A stretch of 29,587 nt of DNA from Azonexus sp. (GTDB lineage: Bacteria > Pseudomonadota > Gammaproteobacteria > Burkholderiales > Rhodocyclaceae): assembly GCA_023150195.1 (NCBI GenBank), contig JAKLLI010000004.1, positions 1 to 29,587 of the forward strand, written 5' to 3'. Of the stretch, positions 17,029 through 25,243 are shown one piece after another. Made by a program: the position numbers and the translations under genes. The first letter of the stretch is position 1, and each line of letters opens with the position of its first letter. A model generated the notes under the pieces. The model was not told where the DNA came from. It saw only the letters and a list, made by a program, of their open reading frames with translations, and made no database searches.

Positions 17029-17780
17029 CGACCTCCCCAGTTCCTCGCTTGCGGATGTTTGCCGGGCCGAATGGTTCCGGGAAAAGCACACTCAAGGACT
17101 ATCTAGCCCCCGAATGGCTGGGTGTGTATGTCAATGCTGATGAGATCGAAAAGACCTTGCGTAGCGGACCGGGGCTGAACTTCCGCGATTTTTCGATCGA
17201 CGTCACCAATACCGAATTTCAGGCATTCTTGGCGGCCTCTACCCTGCTGGCAAAGCAAAATCTGCTGGATGAAGCGGCGCAATTGCAAGTCGTGAATGGC
17301 GTACTGACCTTCGGGAATATCCTTCCAAATTCTTACTATGCCTCAGTCCTTGCGGACTTGATTCGACAGAAGCTACTGGAAGAGGGAGAGTCATTTACGT
17401 TTGAGACAGTGATGTCTCATCCAAGCAAGGTGGGATTTCTGCAAAGTGCTCGCGACAAGGGCTTTCGCACCTATCTCTACTTCGTTGCAACAGAAGATCC
17501 TGACATCAATATCGACCGTGTTCGTCATCGCGTCGCAATGGGCGGGCATCACGTGGATACAGATAAAATCATCAGCCGCTACGACAACTCCTTAAACCTG
17601 CTTTTCGATGCGGTGCTGAATACAGATCGTGCCTATATCTTTGACAACTCGGGGTATGAGCGGGTGTGGATTGCCGAAGTTGTCGATGCGCAGACAATTG
17701 AATTGAAATCGGATGTGATGCCAAACTGGTTCAAAAACGCTTTGTGGGACAAATTTTCCGAAGACGATCAGGTGGCGTGA
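17025..17780 (+). CDS. Zeta-toxin-like P-loop kinase
   Basis: The 251-residue protein has a Walker A motif GPNGSGKST near residues 14-22, the VNADEI segment just after the first strand, and a FETVMSHPSK segment, all typical of the zeta toxin/UDP-N-acetylglucosamine kinase-like family. Characterised zeta toxins phosphorylate cell-wall precursors; many chromosomal relatives have other or unknown substrates. Base composition is clearly lower in GC than the flanking denitrification genes (two sampled 60-nt lines gave about 45-50% against about 65% in norD), so acquisition by transfer is plausible. It converges on the nirE end. Confidence 0.85.
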   Translation: MTTSPVPRLRMFAGPNGSGKSTLKDYLAPEWLGVYVNADEIEKTLRSGPGLNFRDFSIDVTNTEFQAFLAASTLLAKQNLLDEAAQLQVVNGVLTFGNILPNSYYASVLADLIRQKLLEEGESFTFETVMSHPSKVGFLQSARDKGFRTYLYFVATEDPDINIDRVRHRVAMGGHHVDTDKIISRYDNSLNLLFDAVLNTDRAYIFDNSGYERVWIAEVVDAQTIELKSDVMPNWFKNALWDKFSEDDQVA

Positions 17781-17781
17781 C

Positions 17782-17880
17782 TCAGCCCAGATGCAGGGTG
17801 GCAATCGATGGAGCAACATCCCATTTCAGCACCTCGTCCACCCAAGTGGCCACCGCTTGGCGGGTGCCCCCGCTTTTAGC
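17782..17880 (-). pseudogene. Possible gene remnant or lost C-terminal extension after nirE
   Basis: On the minus strand, one frame off from nirE, 32 codons run without a stop from 17880 to a TGA at 17782-17784. They encode a protein-like sequence containing GGTRQAVATWVDEVLKW, with mostly G/C third bases. No start codon precedes it within its open frame. It could be a C-terminal extension of nirE cut off by a frameshift, a relic of a displaced gene, or chance. I do not recognise the family. Confidence 0.3.
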
Positions 17881-18691
17881 TGACCGCTACCAGGAAGGAT
17901 GAAAGGTTTGCCACCTTCTCCGGCCGCCGCGCCGCCAGCAGCCCCTGTTCCCGTGCGGGCGAATACAGGGCACATACGGGGCCGATCAGGATCAGCGCCG
18001 GGGAGCGCAGGCCCGCAGCCAGTACCCGTTCATGCAGATTGGCCAGTTCCCCGGCCACGGTGACTTGATTTGGCGTCGTTGCCGATTGCACCACCAAGCC
18101 CGGTGTGCTGGCCGGCATGCCGTGGGCGATCAACTCGGCACACACTTTGGGTAGCGCAGCCAGGCCCATGTAAATGGCGATGGTTTGCCGGTCGTGCGCC
18201 AGGGTTTGCCAATCCAGATCGAGTTGACCGTCCTTCAAATGGCCGGTGGTCAGGGTCAGGCTGCAGGCATGCGCGCGGTGCGTCAGCGGAATGCCGAGCG
18301 ACGCGCCCACGGCCAGCGCCGTCGTGATCCCGGGAATGATTTCAAATGGAATGCCCGCCGCTTCAAGGGCATCCAGTTCTTCACCGCCCCGGCCAAAAAT
18401 GAAGGGATCGCCCCCTTTGAGCCGGATAACATTGTGGCCCCGCTGTGCCAGTGTGACGAGCAAGGCATTGATGTCCTCCTGCGGCAGCGTGTGGTTGCCC
18501 GACGATTTGCCCACGAAAACACGCTCGGCGTCCTCCGGAAGCATGGCCACGATGTCATCGCCCACCAGATTGTCGTAGACCACCACCTGTGCCGTCCGGA
18601 TCAGGCGCCAGGCCCGCAGGGTCAAGAGTTCGGGGTCGCCGGGACCGGCGCCGACAAGGCTGACCTTGCCCGGCTGGATTGCGATATTCAT
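17876..18691 (-). CDS. nirE: Uroporphyrinogen-III C-methyltransferase (SUMT) for heme d1
   Basis: The 271-residue enzyme methylates uroporphyrinogen III at C2 and C7 with S-adenosylmethionine to give precorrin-2, the first committed step to heme d1 (and siroheme). Family marks are VGAGPGDPELLT near residues 13-24, the VVYDNLV segment, and RLKGGDPFIFGRGGEE. The ATG at 18689-18691 is preferred over one 18 nt upstream because a GGAGAG site lies just before it. Being last in the nir operon, it is named nirE by context; by sequence alone it could equally be cobA. Length fits the family without any C-terminal extension. Confidence 0.93.
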   Translation of the reverse strand: MNIAIQPGKVSLVGAGPGDPELLTLRAWRLIRTAQVVVYDNLVGDDIVAMLPEDAERVFVGKSSGNHTLPQEDINALLVTLAQRGHNVIRLKGGDPFIFGRGGEELDALEAAGIPFEIIPGITTALAVGASLGIPLTHRAHACSLTLTTGHLKDGQLDLDWQTLAHDRQTIAIYMGLAALPKVCAELIAHGMPASTPGLVVQSATTPNQVTVAGELANLHERVLAAGLRSPALILIGPVCALYSPAREQGLLAARRPEKVANLSSFLVAVS

Positions 18692-18734
18692 GGGTTTCTC
18701 TCCGTGCATCGTGCGTGTATTTGTGCGCCGCCGC

Positions 18735-20300
18735 TCAGTGGCTGGTGCCTTCAGAACGGTTGATCTTGTTGTACAGGTTGTATTTCCCCACTGGTTTATC
18801 CATGGGGATGCGCTTGATTTCCTGCTGGGTGTTGGCGTCGTACACGATCAGGCAACCGCCATCGGCCTGGCGCTCCCACAGGCTCGCCAATACATAGCGG
18901 CCGTCGCGGGTGAATTCGACATGAGCCAGGGTTTTGCCCGGTTCGGGACGCAAGCGGGCGACCACGGCCAGCGTCTGCTTGTCGATGACTTGCAGGGTGT
19001 CCTTGTGCGCGCGACTCATCATCGAATCGGTCCACGCGTAGGGGCTGTTTTCGTGGCTGCGCATGAAAAATCCTGGCCCCAGGGTTTCAATATTGCGCAC
19101 GGTTTGCCAGTTGACCGTATCAATGATGCTGATCACACCCTGATTGAGATTGGGGGTCGCCATCACGGTGCGCCCTTCCCACGTCCAGGTGATGCCGGAG
19201 CCCAGGTGCGGCATGCCCGGCAGTTCAAGATCGGCCACCTTGCGCCGCGCATCGAGATTGATCACCTGCCCGCGTCCGGCGGTTCGGGAGGCGCCCATCA
19301 GGTCGGCATAGTCCTGGGTAAAGAAAAAATCATCGAGATAGTCTTCGACCTGGGTGCGTTGCGGATTGAGGAAGGCCTTCATGAACGCGCCCTCCTTGTA
19401 CTGGAAGTCATGCACCATGCCGTTCGGGATGTCCGGTTTGGTGGGGTCGTAGGAAATTTCCCAGACTTCCTTCACATCCTTGAGCGCGGCCACAAAGCTT
19501 TTTCGCGGCCCGGCGTCGTAGACCGCAGAAACCCGCGAACTCTGCTTGCCGGAAACATCGGCCACCGGCAGAACACGCACCGGCTTCAGATCGCTGTCCA
19601 GAATCACCAGCGAATGCGGCAGATAATTGGCCACCGCAATGAATTTGCCATCGGAGGACACCGCGGCATTCCGGGTATTGATGCCGGCACGCACTTCGGC
19701 CACCGGCGTCAGGTTCCAGATGTCGTATTTGGTGATCCAGCCATCGCGGGAAGCGAAGTACACAAAGCGGCCATCCGGCGAAAACTTCGGCCCGCCATGC
19801 AAGGCAAAACGCGTCTGAAAACGGTGAATAGGCGCCAAGCGGTCGCCATCGATGATCGAGGCATGGTGATCGCCGCTTTCGACGACGATGAACAGGTTCA
19901 TGGGGTCTGCGGTAAACGCGGGTTTTGCCGGCAATTTGCGTTCGTCGGCATGCACGATCCGCGACCCGAGAATGGCGACTTCGTCCCATGTGGGCATTTC
20001 GGCGGGCGGCGTGTAGATGAATTCACGCAAGCCGGCGATCAGGGCGGGATCAATCACGCCTTTGAAGGCGGGCATCTGGGTGGCGCTGCGGCCATCAGCA
20101 ATCACTTTTTCGGCCTCGCCCTTGCGCAAGCGCCCGAGGTTTTCCGGTAACAGGGCGGGTCCCACGCCGCCCAGGCGGTCTGCGCCGTGACAGGTGGCAC
20201 AATGGGTCTGGAAGACCTTGCCGACATCGGGCAAGGCGCCGTCGGCGGCCATGGCGCTCAGGCTGCTGCCGAGCAGGAAGGAAATCAGGAGGGATCGCAT
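18735..20300 (-). CDS. nirN: NirN, cytochrome cd1-like dehydrogenase of heme d1 synthesis
   Basis: The 521-residue periplasmic protein resembles NirS: a signal peptide (residues about 1-19), a heme c domain with C34-x2-C37-H38, and an eight-bladed propeller for a d1-type heme, ending in the KYNLYNK segment that parallels the NirS C-terminus. NirN oxidises dihydro-heme d1 to heme d1 and can hand it to NirS. The ATG at 20298-20300 gives a proper signal peptide; an earlier ATG at 20331-20333 would overlap nirJ. The CxxCH and the HGGPKFSPDG segment fit NirN; it differs from the true NirS at 26152-27831. Confidence 0.92.
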   Translation of the reverse strand: MRSLLISFLLGSSLSAMAADGALPDVGKVFQTHCATCHGADRLGGVGPALLPENLGRLRKGEAEKVIADGRSATQMPAFKGVIDPALIAGLREFIYTPPAEMPTWDEVAILGSRIVHADERKLPAKPAFTADPMNLFIVVESGDHHASIIDGDRLAPIHRFQTRFALHGGPKFSPDGRFVYFASRDGWITKYDIWNLTPVAEVRAGINTRNAAVSSDGKFIAVANYLPHSLVILDSDLKPVRVLPVADVSGKQSSRVSAVYDAGPRKSFVAALKDVKEVWEISYDPTKPDIPNGMVHDFQYKEGAFMKAFLNPQRTQVEDYLDDFFFTQDYADLMGASRTAGRGQVINLDARRKVADLELPGMPHLGSGITWTWEGRTVMATPNLNQGVISIIDTVNWQTVRNIETLGPGFFMRSHENSPYAWTDSMMSRAHKDTLQVIDKQTLAVVARLRPEPGKTLAHVEFTRDGRYVLASLWERQADGGCLIVYDANTQQEIKRIPMDKPVGKYNLYNKINRSEGTSH

Positions 20301-20313
20301 AAGCGGCTTTCGT

Positions 20314-21453
20314 TCAGTGCGCAATTTCTTCATCGCTCAAATAGCAGCCGGGATCTTCGGCCCAGACGTTGCCGGTGAGTTGCTCGGCCCGGACACGCGT
20401 GTTGCCGTTGCAGATACCAAGATGTGAACAGGTGGCGCAACGCCCTTCGACGGGCCGGGGAAAGGCTTGCAGCCCGGCCATGACGGGATCGCTGCGATCG
20501 CGCCAGATGTCGCCAAAGGGCCGTTCGCGGACATCGCCCAGCGTGCGGTGCCACCACATGGTGTCGGGATGCACCTTGCCCAGATTGTCGATATTGGCCA
20601 CATTGACGCCCGAGGCATTGCCGCCCCATTGATTCAGCTTGGCCTCGATGTGTGCCGCGGCCTCGGGAAAGTTGGCACGAACCCAATGCAGAAACCAGAG
20701 GCCGTCGGCATCGTTGTTGCCACTGGTGAATTCCTTGGCAATCCCCCGCTGGCGCAGCGTGAGCGCGGTGTCGAACAAGCGGGTCATGGCGTCCCGCGTC
20801 ATCCGGTGGCGTGCATCGCTCGCACGGTTCTTGTTGCCCCGGCCGGCGTAGTTCAAATGTGAGAAATAGAAGCGATCGATCGCCTCGTCCTCGATCAAGG
20901 CCAGCAAGCCGGGCAAATCCTGCGCGTTATCTTGCGTCATGGTGTAACGCACGCCGATCTTCAGCCCCAGATCGCGACACAGGCGAATCGCATTCAGCGA
21001 TGCATCAAAGGCGCCGGCCATGCGCCGAAAGCGGTCATGCGTCGCCCCCAGACCATCCAGCGATACGCCCACGTAATCGAAATCACAGGCGGCAATGTCG
21101 TCAATATTGTCGGTGTTGATCAAGGTGCCATTGCTCGATAGCGCAACGTAAAAGCCCATGGCCTTGGCGCGCTGTGCAATGGCAAAAATATCCGGATGCA
21201 GCAGGGGCTCCCCGCCGGACAGAATCAGAACGGGCACGCGAGCGGCCTTCAGTTCATCCATCACCCGGTAGATTTCCGGCGTACTCAGTTCGCCCGGAAA
21301 GTGCGTATCCGTCGACACCGAGTAGCAATGCTGACACGTCAGGTTGCAGCGCCGCAGGAGATTCCAGATGACTACCGGCCCGGGCGGATTGCGACGCGGT
21401 CCTGGCGGAGTGGGTGTATCGATTTCGGCAATGAACTGACTGATGCGGAACAT
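20314..21453 (-). CDS. nirJ: NirJ, radical SAM enzyme of heme d1 synthesis
   Basis: The 379-residue protein has the radical SAM cluster motif C36-x3-C40-x2-C43 near its start, the SGGEPLL segment, and a C-terminal cysteine-rich region (CATCSHLGIC and a final GCYL) that suggests an auxiliary Fe-S cluster. NirJ replaces the propionate groups on rings A and B of 12,18-didecarboxysiroheme, giving the oxo-precursor of heme d1. The ATG at 21451-21453 is chosen because the conserved FRISQFI start follows it; the frame stays open upstream but that part overlaps nirH. It lies 11 nt after nirH. Confidence 0.94.
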   Translation of the reverse strand: MFRISQFIAEIDTPTPPGPRRNPPGPVVIWNLLRRCNLTCQHCYSVSTDTHFPGELSTPEIYRVMDELKAARVPVLILSGGEPLLHPDIFAIAQRAKAMGFYVALSSNGTLINTDNIDDIAACDFDYVGVSLDGLGATHDRFRRMAGAFDASLNAIRLCRDLGLKIGVRYTMTQDNAQDLPGLLALIEDEAIDRFYFSHLNYAGRGNKNRASDARHRMTRDAMTRLFDTALTLRQRGIAKEFTSGNNDADGLWFLHWVRANFPEAAAHIEAKLNQWGGNASGVNVANIDNLGKVHPDTMWWHRTLGDVRERPFGDIWRDRSDPVMAGLQAFPRPVEGRCATCSHLGICNGNTRVRAEQLTGNVWAEDPGCYLSDEEIAH

Positions 21454-21464
21454 GCAGACTTTCT

Positions 21465-21938
21465 TCAGGCGGCCAGACGCAAGCCGGTTTTTTTCAGGAT
21501 GGCGGTGGAGAACAGAACATCGTCGGCGCGACAGGCCGTGCCCAACAAACTGCGAATCGAGGTCATGTGTGCCCTCACCTCGTCCTGCGATGCCCCATGC
21601 ACCATGGCAAACAGGTTGTAGGGCCACGCCGGCAGGCTGCGCGGACGACGATAGCAATGGGTGACGAAAGGCAATTGCCCAACCCGCAGTCCCAGCTCAT
21701 CAACCTCGTCGTCGTCCACATCCCAGACGGTCATGCCGTTGGCCGTATAACCAATGGCGTAGTGATTGGGGACCGCGCCGATCCGGCGTATCCGTCCGCT
21801 GGCCAGCATGTTCTGCAAGCCTGCGATCACCGCATGCTCGCTGCACCCCAGGGACTCGGCCAATGCGGCGTACGGCCGCGCCACCAGGGGCAGGCCGGCT
21901 TGCGTGGCCAGTATCAAGGCCCGCTCGAATTCATTCAT
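21465..21938 (-). CDS. nirH: NirH, AsnC/Lrp-like siroheme decarboxylase subunit
   Basis: The 157-residue protein belongs to the AhbA/B-NirDLGH family: an Lrp-like winged-helix N-terminus (residues 1-55) and a RAM-like domain with the THCYRRPR segment. These proteins form the siroheme decarboxylase, which removes the acetate carboxyls from siroheme to give didecarboxysiroheme. It is not a DNA-binding regulator despite the fold. The start codon overlaps the end of nirG by 8 nt. nirH rather than nirL is inferred from its position just before nirJ. Confidence 0.88.
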   Translation of the reverse strand: MNEFERALILATQAGLPLVARPYAALAESLGCSEHAVIAGLQNMLASGRIRRIGAVPNHYAIGYTANGMTVWDVDDDEVDELGLRVGQLPFVTHCYRRPRSLPAWPYNLFAMVHGASQDEVRAHMTSIRSLLGTACRADDVLFSTAILKKTGLRLAA

Positions 21939-22410
21939 TGGGACGCTCCCGGGCGGGCAACTTCATTTCAACAAAATATTCCCGTTCTTTCGGAAAGGCG
22001 TGTACCGGCAAGCCGGTGGCCGCTTCGATTCTGGAAATCACCTCGCCAATGCCTTCCGGCGTTTCCGTGGCCAATACAAACCACATGTTCAGGGAATGGG
22101 TTCGCCGATAGTTGTGGGCCACCTCGGGAAAATCGTTGACGGTGCGACATACCCTTTCCCAGTCGGCATCAGGCACGGCCAGCGCCGCCAGCACGAAGGC
22201 GCCACCGCAGCGTTCGATCTGGAATAGCGGGCCAAAGCGGGTCAGGATGCCTTCGGCCAATAGCCGCTGAAGTCGTGCCAGCAGTTCCTGCTCGGAAATA
22301 TCGAGTGCCACTGCGGCATCTGCGTATGGCGTGGGCGAGAGCGGAAACCCGCCTTGCAGGGTGTCGATGATCTTCCGGTCGACCGCATCCAGCGGCGAAA
22401 AATCAGACAT
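21931..22410 (-). CDS. nirG: NirG, AsnC/Lrp-like siroheme decarboxylase subunit
   Basis: The 159-residue protein has the same two-part layout as its neighbours: a winged-helix-like N-terminus, then a domain with the VAHNYRRTHSLNMWFVL segment, whose YxRxH pattern recurs in NirD and NirG. It acts with NirDL and NirH on siroheme in the cytoplasm. The ATG at 22408-22410 was chosen since it lies within the end of nirDL (8-nt overlap) and opens the conserved domain; the frame extends further up only as overlap. Gene name assigned by order. Confidence 0.88.
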   Translation of the reverse strand: MSDFSPLDAVDRKIIDTLQGGFPLSPTPYADAAVALDISEQELLARLQRLLAEGILTRFGPLFQIERCGGAFVLAALAVPDADWERVCRTVNDFPEVAHNYRRTHSLNMWFVLATETPEGIGEVISRIEAATGLPVHAFPKEREYFVEMKLPARERPNE

Positions 22411-23377
22411 AGCGCGCGCCCATCTGTTTGAAACAGCGTTCAGAAAACAACACGGAATGCGGCACATCAGCCAGGCCATGACGATGGCGCAAGGCAGCAA
22501 TCTCCCCCAGCACGGCTGTCCGGCATTGACCGTGAATCATGCAGAAGAGATTGAAGGGCCAGCGCGCACCCCGGCGCGGCCGCCGATAACACAGCGTGAC
22601 GGCAGACTCTCCGGCCAGCGCCTGGGCAATGTCGTCCACCCGATCATCGGCAATGTCGTGCACCAGCATGGCGTTGGCGTCAAAGCCCAGCTCGCGATGG
22701 CGAACAATCACGCCCAGTCTTTTAATGCTGCCATCAGCCACCCAGGCCGTCAGGCGCTCGATCACGGTCGCTTCATCCAGTCCGCAGGCAGCTGCCAGCT
22801 CCGCGTAGGGGCGCTCACAAATGGTTAACCCATTTTGCAGTGCCCGCAGTAAATAGCGCTCGCTCGCCTGCATGGGGCGTAGCGGGGCAAAGGCGGGGGG
22901 GGGACCGCTACGCCGAGGCTGATCTCCCCGGTTGTCGAGTGAGAAACCCAGATCAATGTGATAGGCCTTTTCCAGCGGCAAGGCAAGCGCCGTTGTTTCA
23001 ACCGCCTGTTCGATGCAGGCCAGCGTGCGTACCAAGGCTTGCTGCGTACCTGCGGTCAACACGAACCAGAGGTTGAAATGGTGAGTGCGTTCATAGTTGT
23101 GATTGACGCCGGGGAAGGTGTTGATGATGGCCGCCGCTTCATCCAGTCGCTCCGCCGGGATGGCCATCGCCACCAGGGTGGATACCCCGAAACGCCCCGG
23201 GGGCAACACGGCCCCGATCCGTGAAATCCGCCCATCGGCGCGCATGGCCTCCAGACGGGCCATGACCACGGATTCCTCGCTCCCCAGACGCTGAGCCAGC
23301 TCGGCATAAGGGCGACTGGTCAGCGGAAAGTCACGCTGAAAGGCGTCCAGCAGAGAGAAATCCAGGGTTTCGTTCAT
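22403..23377 (-). CDS. nirDL: NirDL, fused siroheme decarboxylase subunits
   Basis: The 324-residue protein is two AsnC/Lrp-like units in tandem: a NirD-type half (residues 1 to about 150, with VNHNYERTHHFNLWFVL) and a NirL-type half (about 170-324, with VTLCYRRPRRGARWPFNLF), joined by a proline-rich linker (about 152-168). Such NirD-NirL fusions are known in several denitrifying bacteria. It works with NirG and NirH in siroheme decarboxylation. Its ATG abuts the nirF stop with no gap, so tight translational coupling is likely. Confidence 0.92.
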   Translation of the reverse strand: MNETLDFSLLDAFQRDFPLTSRPYAELAQRLGSEESVVMARLEAMRADGRISRIGAVLPPGRFGVSTLVAMAIPAERLDEAAAIINTFPGVNHNYERTHHFNLWFVLTAGTQQALVRTLACIEQAVETTALALPLEKAYHIDLGFSLDNRGDQPRRSGPPPAFAPLRPMQASERYLLRALQNGLTICERPYAELAAACGLDEATVIERLTAWVADGSIKRLGVIVRHRELGFDANAMLVHDIADDRVDDIAQALAGESAVTLCYRRPRRGARWPFNLFCMIHGQCRTAVLGEIAALRHRHGLADVPHSVLFSERCFKQMGARYV

Positions 23378-24559
23378 TTAGAAGCCGATTCGGTGGGCGC
23401 GACTGGAAAAGAAAATTCCGGAAGGTGCATCGGCCTTAATTTCCCCGATTGGGGCCACGGTTTCCGTGTTGTAAATCAAAATTTTGTGATCATCACGGGC
23501 CGACATCCAGACCTGCTCGCCACGCGGCGTGAACTCCATGTGCAGGATGCCCTTGCCGGGTTCGATGCGATGCGCCACCTGGCCGCTGAGGGTGTCGATC
23601 ACATCGACCATGCCATAGTCGGGGAAAGCGAAATTCACCCATACCTGGCGACCATCGGGCCGTGCCATCACGAACACCGGTTGTCCGCGCACCGGGATGC
23701 GCCCGACCTCCCGCCAGGTCGCCACATCCACGACCAGCACTTCGTGGCGACCAATCGCCGGCAGATACGCCTTGCCTTGTGCCACCGACCAGCCACGCAG
23801 ATGCGGCATCTTGAATACCGGCAGCTTCGCTTCGCCACGGCCATAGTTTTCCAGAATCTTGCGCGATCCTTTTTCTGGCTGCCAGAGATCCAGCAGCGCG
23901 ATCCCATCCTCACCAAAAAGGCCAGCCAGGAAGTGTCGACCGTCCGGTGTTACCAAACCGTCGTAAGGCTGATTGCCGGCGGGATAGCGGCTTGTCACCG
24001 GCTGCCGGGGATCGCTGAAATCAGTGACCCGGATCTCCCCGGCATCAAACAAGGCATAGGCAAACTTGTTGCCGGGTGCATCGGCCAGTCCCACCACCTT
24101 GGAAAACTGGCCGTCGCCATAGCTGGCGGGTACGTTGGAGAGCAGTTCCAAGGTTTCAGCGTCAAAGGCCTTGATGCCGCCTGGCGTGTAGTTCTGTACC
24201 ACCACGAGGCGCCCATCCTGGGAAATCGACCCCCCTATGGCATTGCCGCTCTGAATCACCCGTTTAACCAGGGTGCCCGTCAGCATGTCGATCTTGCTGA
24301 GTCCACCATCCCGCCCGAAAACATAGGCGTAACGCCCATCCCGCGAATACACGGCCGAAGCATGCGAGAGGTCACCGAGGCCGCCAATCCGCGCATAAGG
24401 CTGAGCGCTCGTGGTGCTGGCCAAGGTGACATGACCACTGGTGCGTTCGATGATGAGAGCCAGATCACCCGTGCCGCGAGGGCTCATCGTGGTGCAGGCC
24501 ACCAGTGTGCAGGCGGCCATCGCCAAGATCAGGCGACGAATGAAAAGCGGCGTTTTCAT
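23378..24559 (-). CDS. nirF: NirF, d1-binding propeller lipoprotein of heme d1 synthesis
   Basis: The 393-residue protein begins with a lipoprotein signal ending LVAC (C22), so it should be anchored by lipid on the periplasmic side of the membrane. The rest is a beta-propeller like the d1 domain of NirS but without a heme c domain. NirF is needed for a late step in heme d1 synthesis and is known to bind the precursor and NirN/NirS. The ATG at 24557-24559 was chosen because the signal sequence starts there. It begins 2 nt after nirC ends. Confidence 0.94.
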   Translation of the reverse strand: MKTPLFIRRLILAMAACTLVACTTMSPRGTGDLALIIERTSGHVTLASTTSAQPYARIGGLGDLSHASAVYSRDGRYAYVFGRDGGLSKIDMLTGTLVKRVIQSGNAIGGSISQDGRLVVVQNYTPGGIKAFDAETLELLSNVPASYGDGQFSKVVGLADAPGNKFAYALFDAGEIRVTDFSDPRQPVTSRYPAGNQPYDGLVTPDGRHFLAGLFGEDGIALLDLWQPEKGSRKILENYGRGEAKLPVFKMPHLRGWSVAQGKAYLPAIGRHEVLVVDVATWREVGRIPVRGQPVFVMARPDGRQVWVNFAFPDYGMVDVIDTLSGQVAHRIEPGKGILHMEFTPRGEQVWMSARDDHKILIYNTETVAPIGEIKADAPSGIFFSSRAHRIGF

Positions 24560-24561
24560 GC

Positions 24562-24879
24562 TCACTCGGGGAAACCTTTCATCAATTGTTCGACAATCCA
24601 TTGCGCCTCGGCCTCGTTCAAAAAACGCTGCCACGGCGGCATCGCGGTCCCGGGCCGGCCGGCGTAGATGGTGGCAGTCAGCCCTTCAAGGGATTTTTCA
24701 GCCAGCGCGGCCGGCAGCAACGACGGTCCGAGCCCCCCTTGCAAGCTCATCCCGTGACAGGAACCACACTCCTGCCTGACCATGTGGGTCAGTGCCATTT
24801 GTCGATCCGGGAGCGGGGCATCCGCCATGGCGACGGTCGACACCCCAAGTGCGGCAAAAACGAGGCTAGTCCGCAACAA
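24562..24879 (-). CDS. nirC: NirC, small c55x-type cytochrome c
   Basis: The 105-residue periplasmic cytochrome has a signal peptide (residues 1-19) and one heme site, C38-x2-C41-H42. NirC is a monoheme cytochrome of nir operons able to donate electrons to NirS or to serve in heme d1 maturation. It appears to begin at a TTG (24877-24879), since an in-frame stop lies just upstream and an AGGGAG site is 6 nt before it; a second TTG follows immediately. It overlaps the cupredoxin gene by 14 nt. Confidence 0.88.
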   Translation of the reverse strand: MLRTSLVFAALGVSTVAMADAPLPDRQMALTHMVRQECGSCHGMSLQGGLGPSLLPAALAEKSLEGLTATIYAGRPGTAMPPWQRFLNEAEAQWIVEQLMKGFPE

Positions 24880-25243
24880 GGGCCACTCCCTTCATTTCCG
24901 GATGAGGCCCGCAGTGATACATAAACTCACCCACCACCTCGAAACGCTTTTCCCATGACTCGCCGGGGAAAAAGCGTTCCGATTCCTGCCCGTCGATCAC
25001 CACCGAATGGCTGGTGCGTTTTTCCTGATTGACCCAGCGCACGGTATCGCCGGGGCGAATCCGCACTGTTTCGGGAGAAAAGCGGTAGCCCGAAATACTC
25101 ACCACCTGTTCTGCTGCCTCGGCCAGCGCCACCCCCTGCAAGAAGAGCAGGAGGGCCCCGGCCAGTGCCAGCGACACCCGCAACAACCACTGGAAGCGGG
25201 CACGCTGGCGGCGCGTCCGGCTAGAACTTGCTGGCCTTGACAT
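24866..25243 (-). CDS. Cupredoxin (type 1 copper protein) of the nir operon
   Basis: The 125-residue protein has an export or anchor segment (about residues 20-43) and a plastocyanin-like domain. The type 1 copper ligands are complete: H79 in the TSHSV segment and C111-x2-H114-x2-M117 near the end. It should shuttle single electrons in the periplasm and is a candidate donor to NirS, a role azurin or pseudoazurin plays elsewhere. The start ATG at 25241-25243 gives a 23-nt overlap with the upstream gene; a GGTGAGGG site precedes it. A basic stretch (RTRRQRAR) lies before the hydrophobic segment. Confidence 0.88.
   Translation of the reverse strand: MSRPASSSRTRRQRARFQWLLRVSLALAGALLLFLQGVALAEAAEQVVSISGYRFSPETVRIRPGDTVRWVNQEKRTSHSVVIDGQESERFFPGESWEKRFEVVGEFMYHCGPHPEMKGVALVAD

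Noticed and set aside
17801..17870. Small inverted repeats between the convergent zeta and nirE genes as a terminator
   Set aside because: The stems are short or need wobble pairs, and there is no T-run on either strand. The stretch looks more like former coding sequence.
18735..20300. Calling this gene a second nirS
   Set aside because: It is shorter, its heme c domain and propeller fit NirN, and it lies among the heme d1 synthesis genes; the true NirS with FLHDGGW and PHPGRG is at 26152-27831.
23393..24667. A long plus-strand open frame opposite nirF
   Set aside because: It is a shadow of nirF; no family features, and nirF is fully supported with lipobox and operon context.
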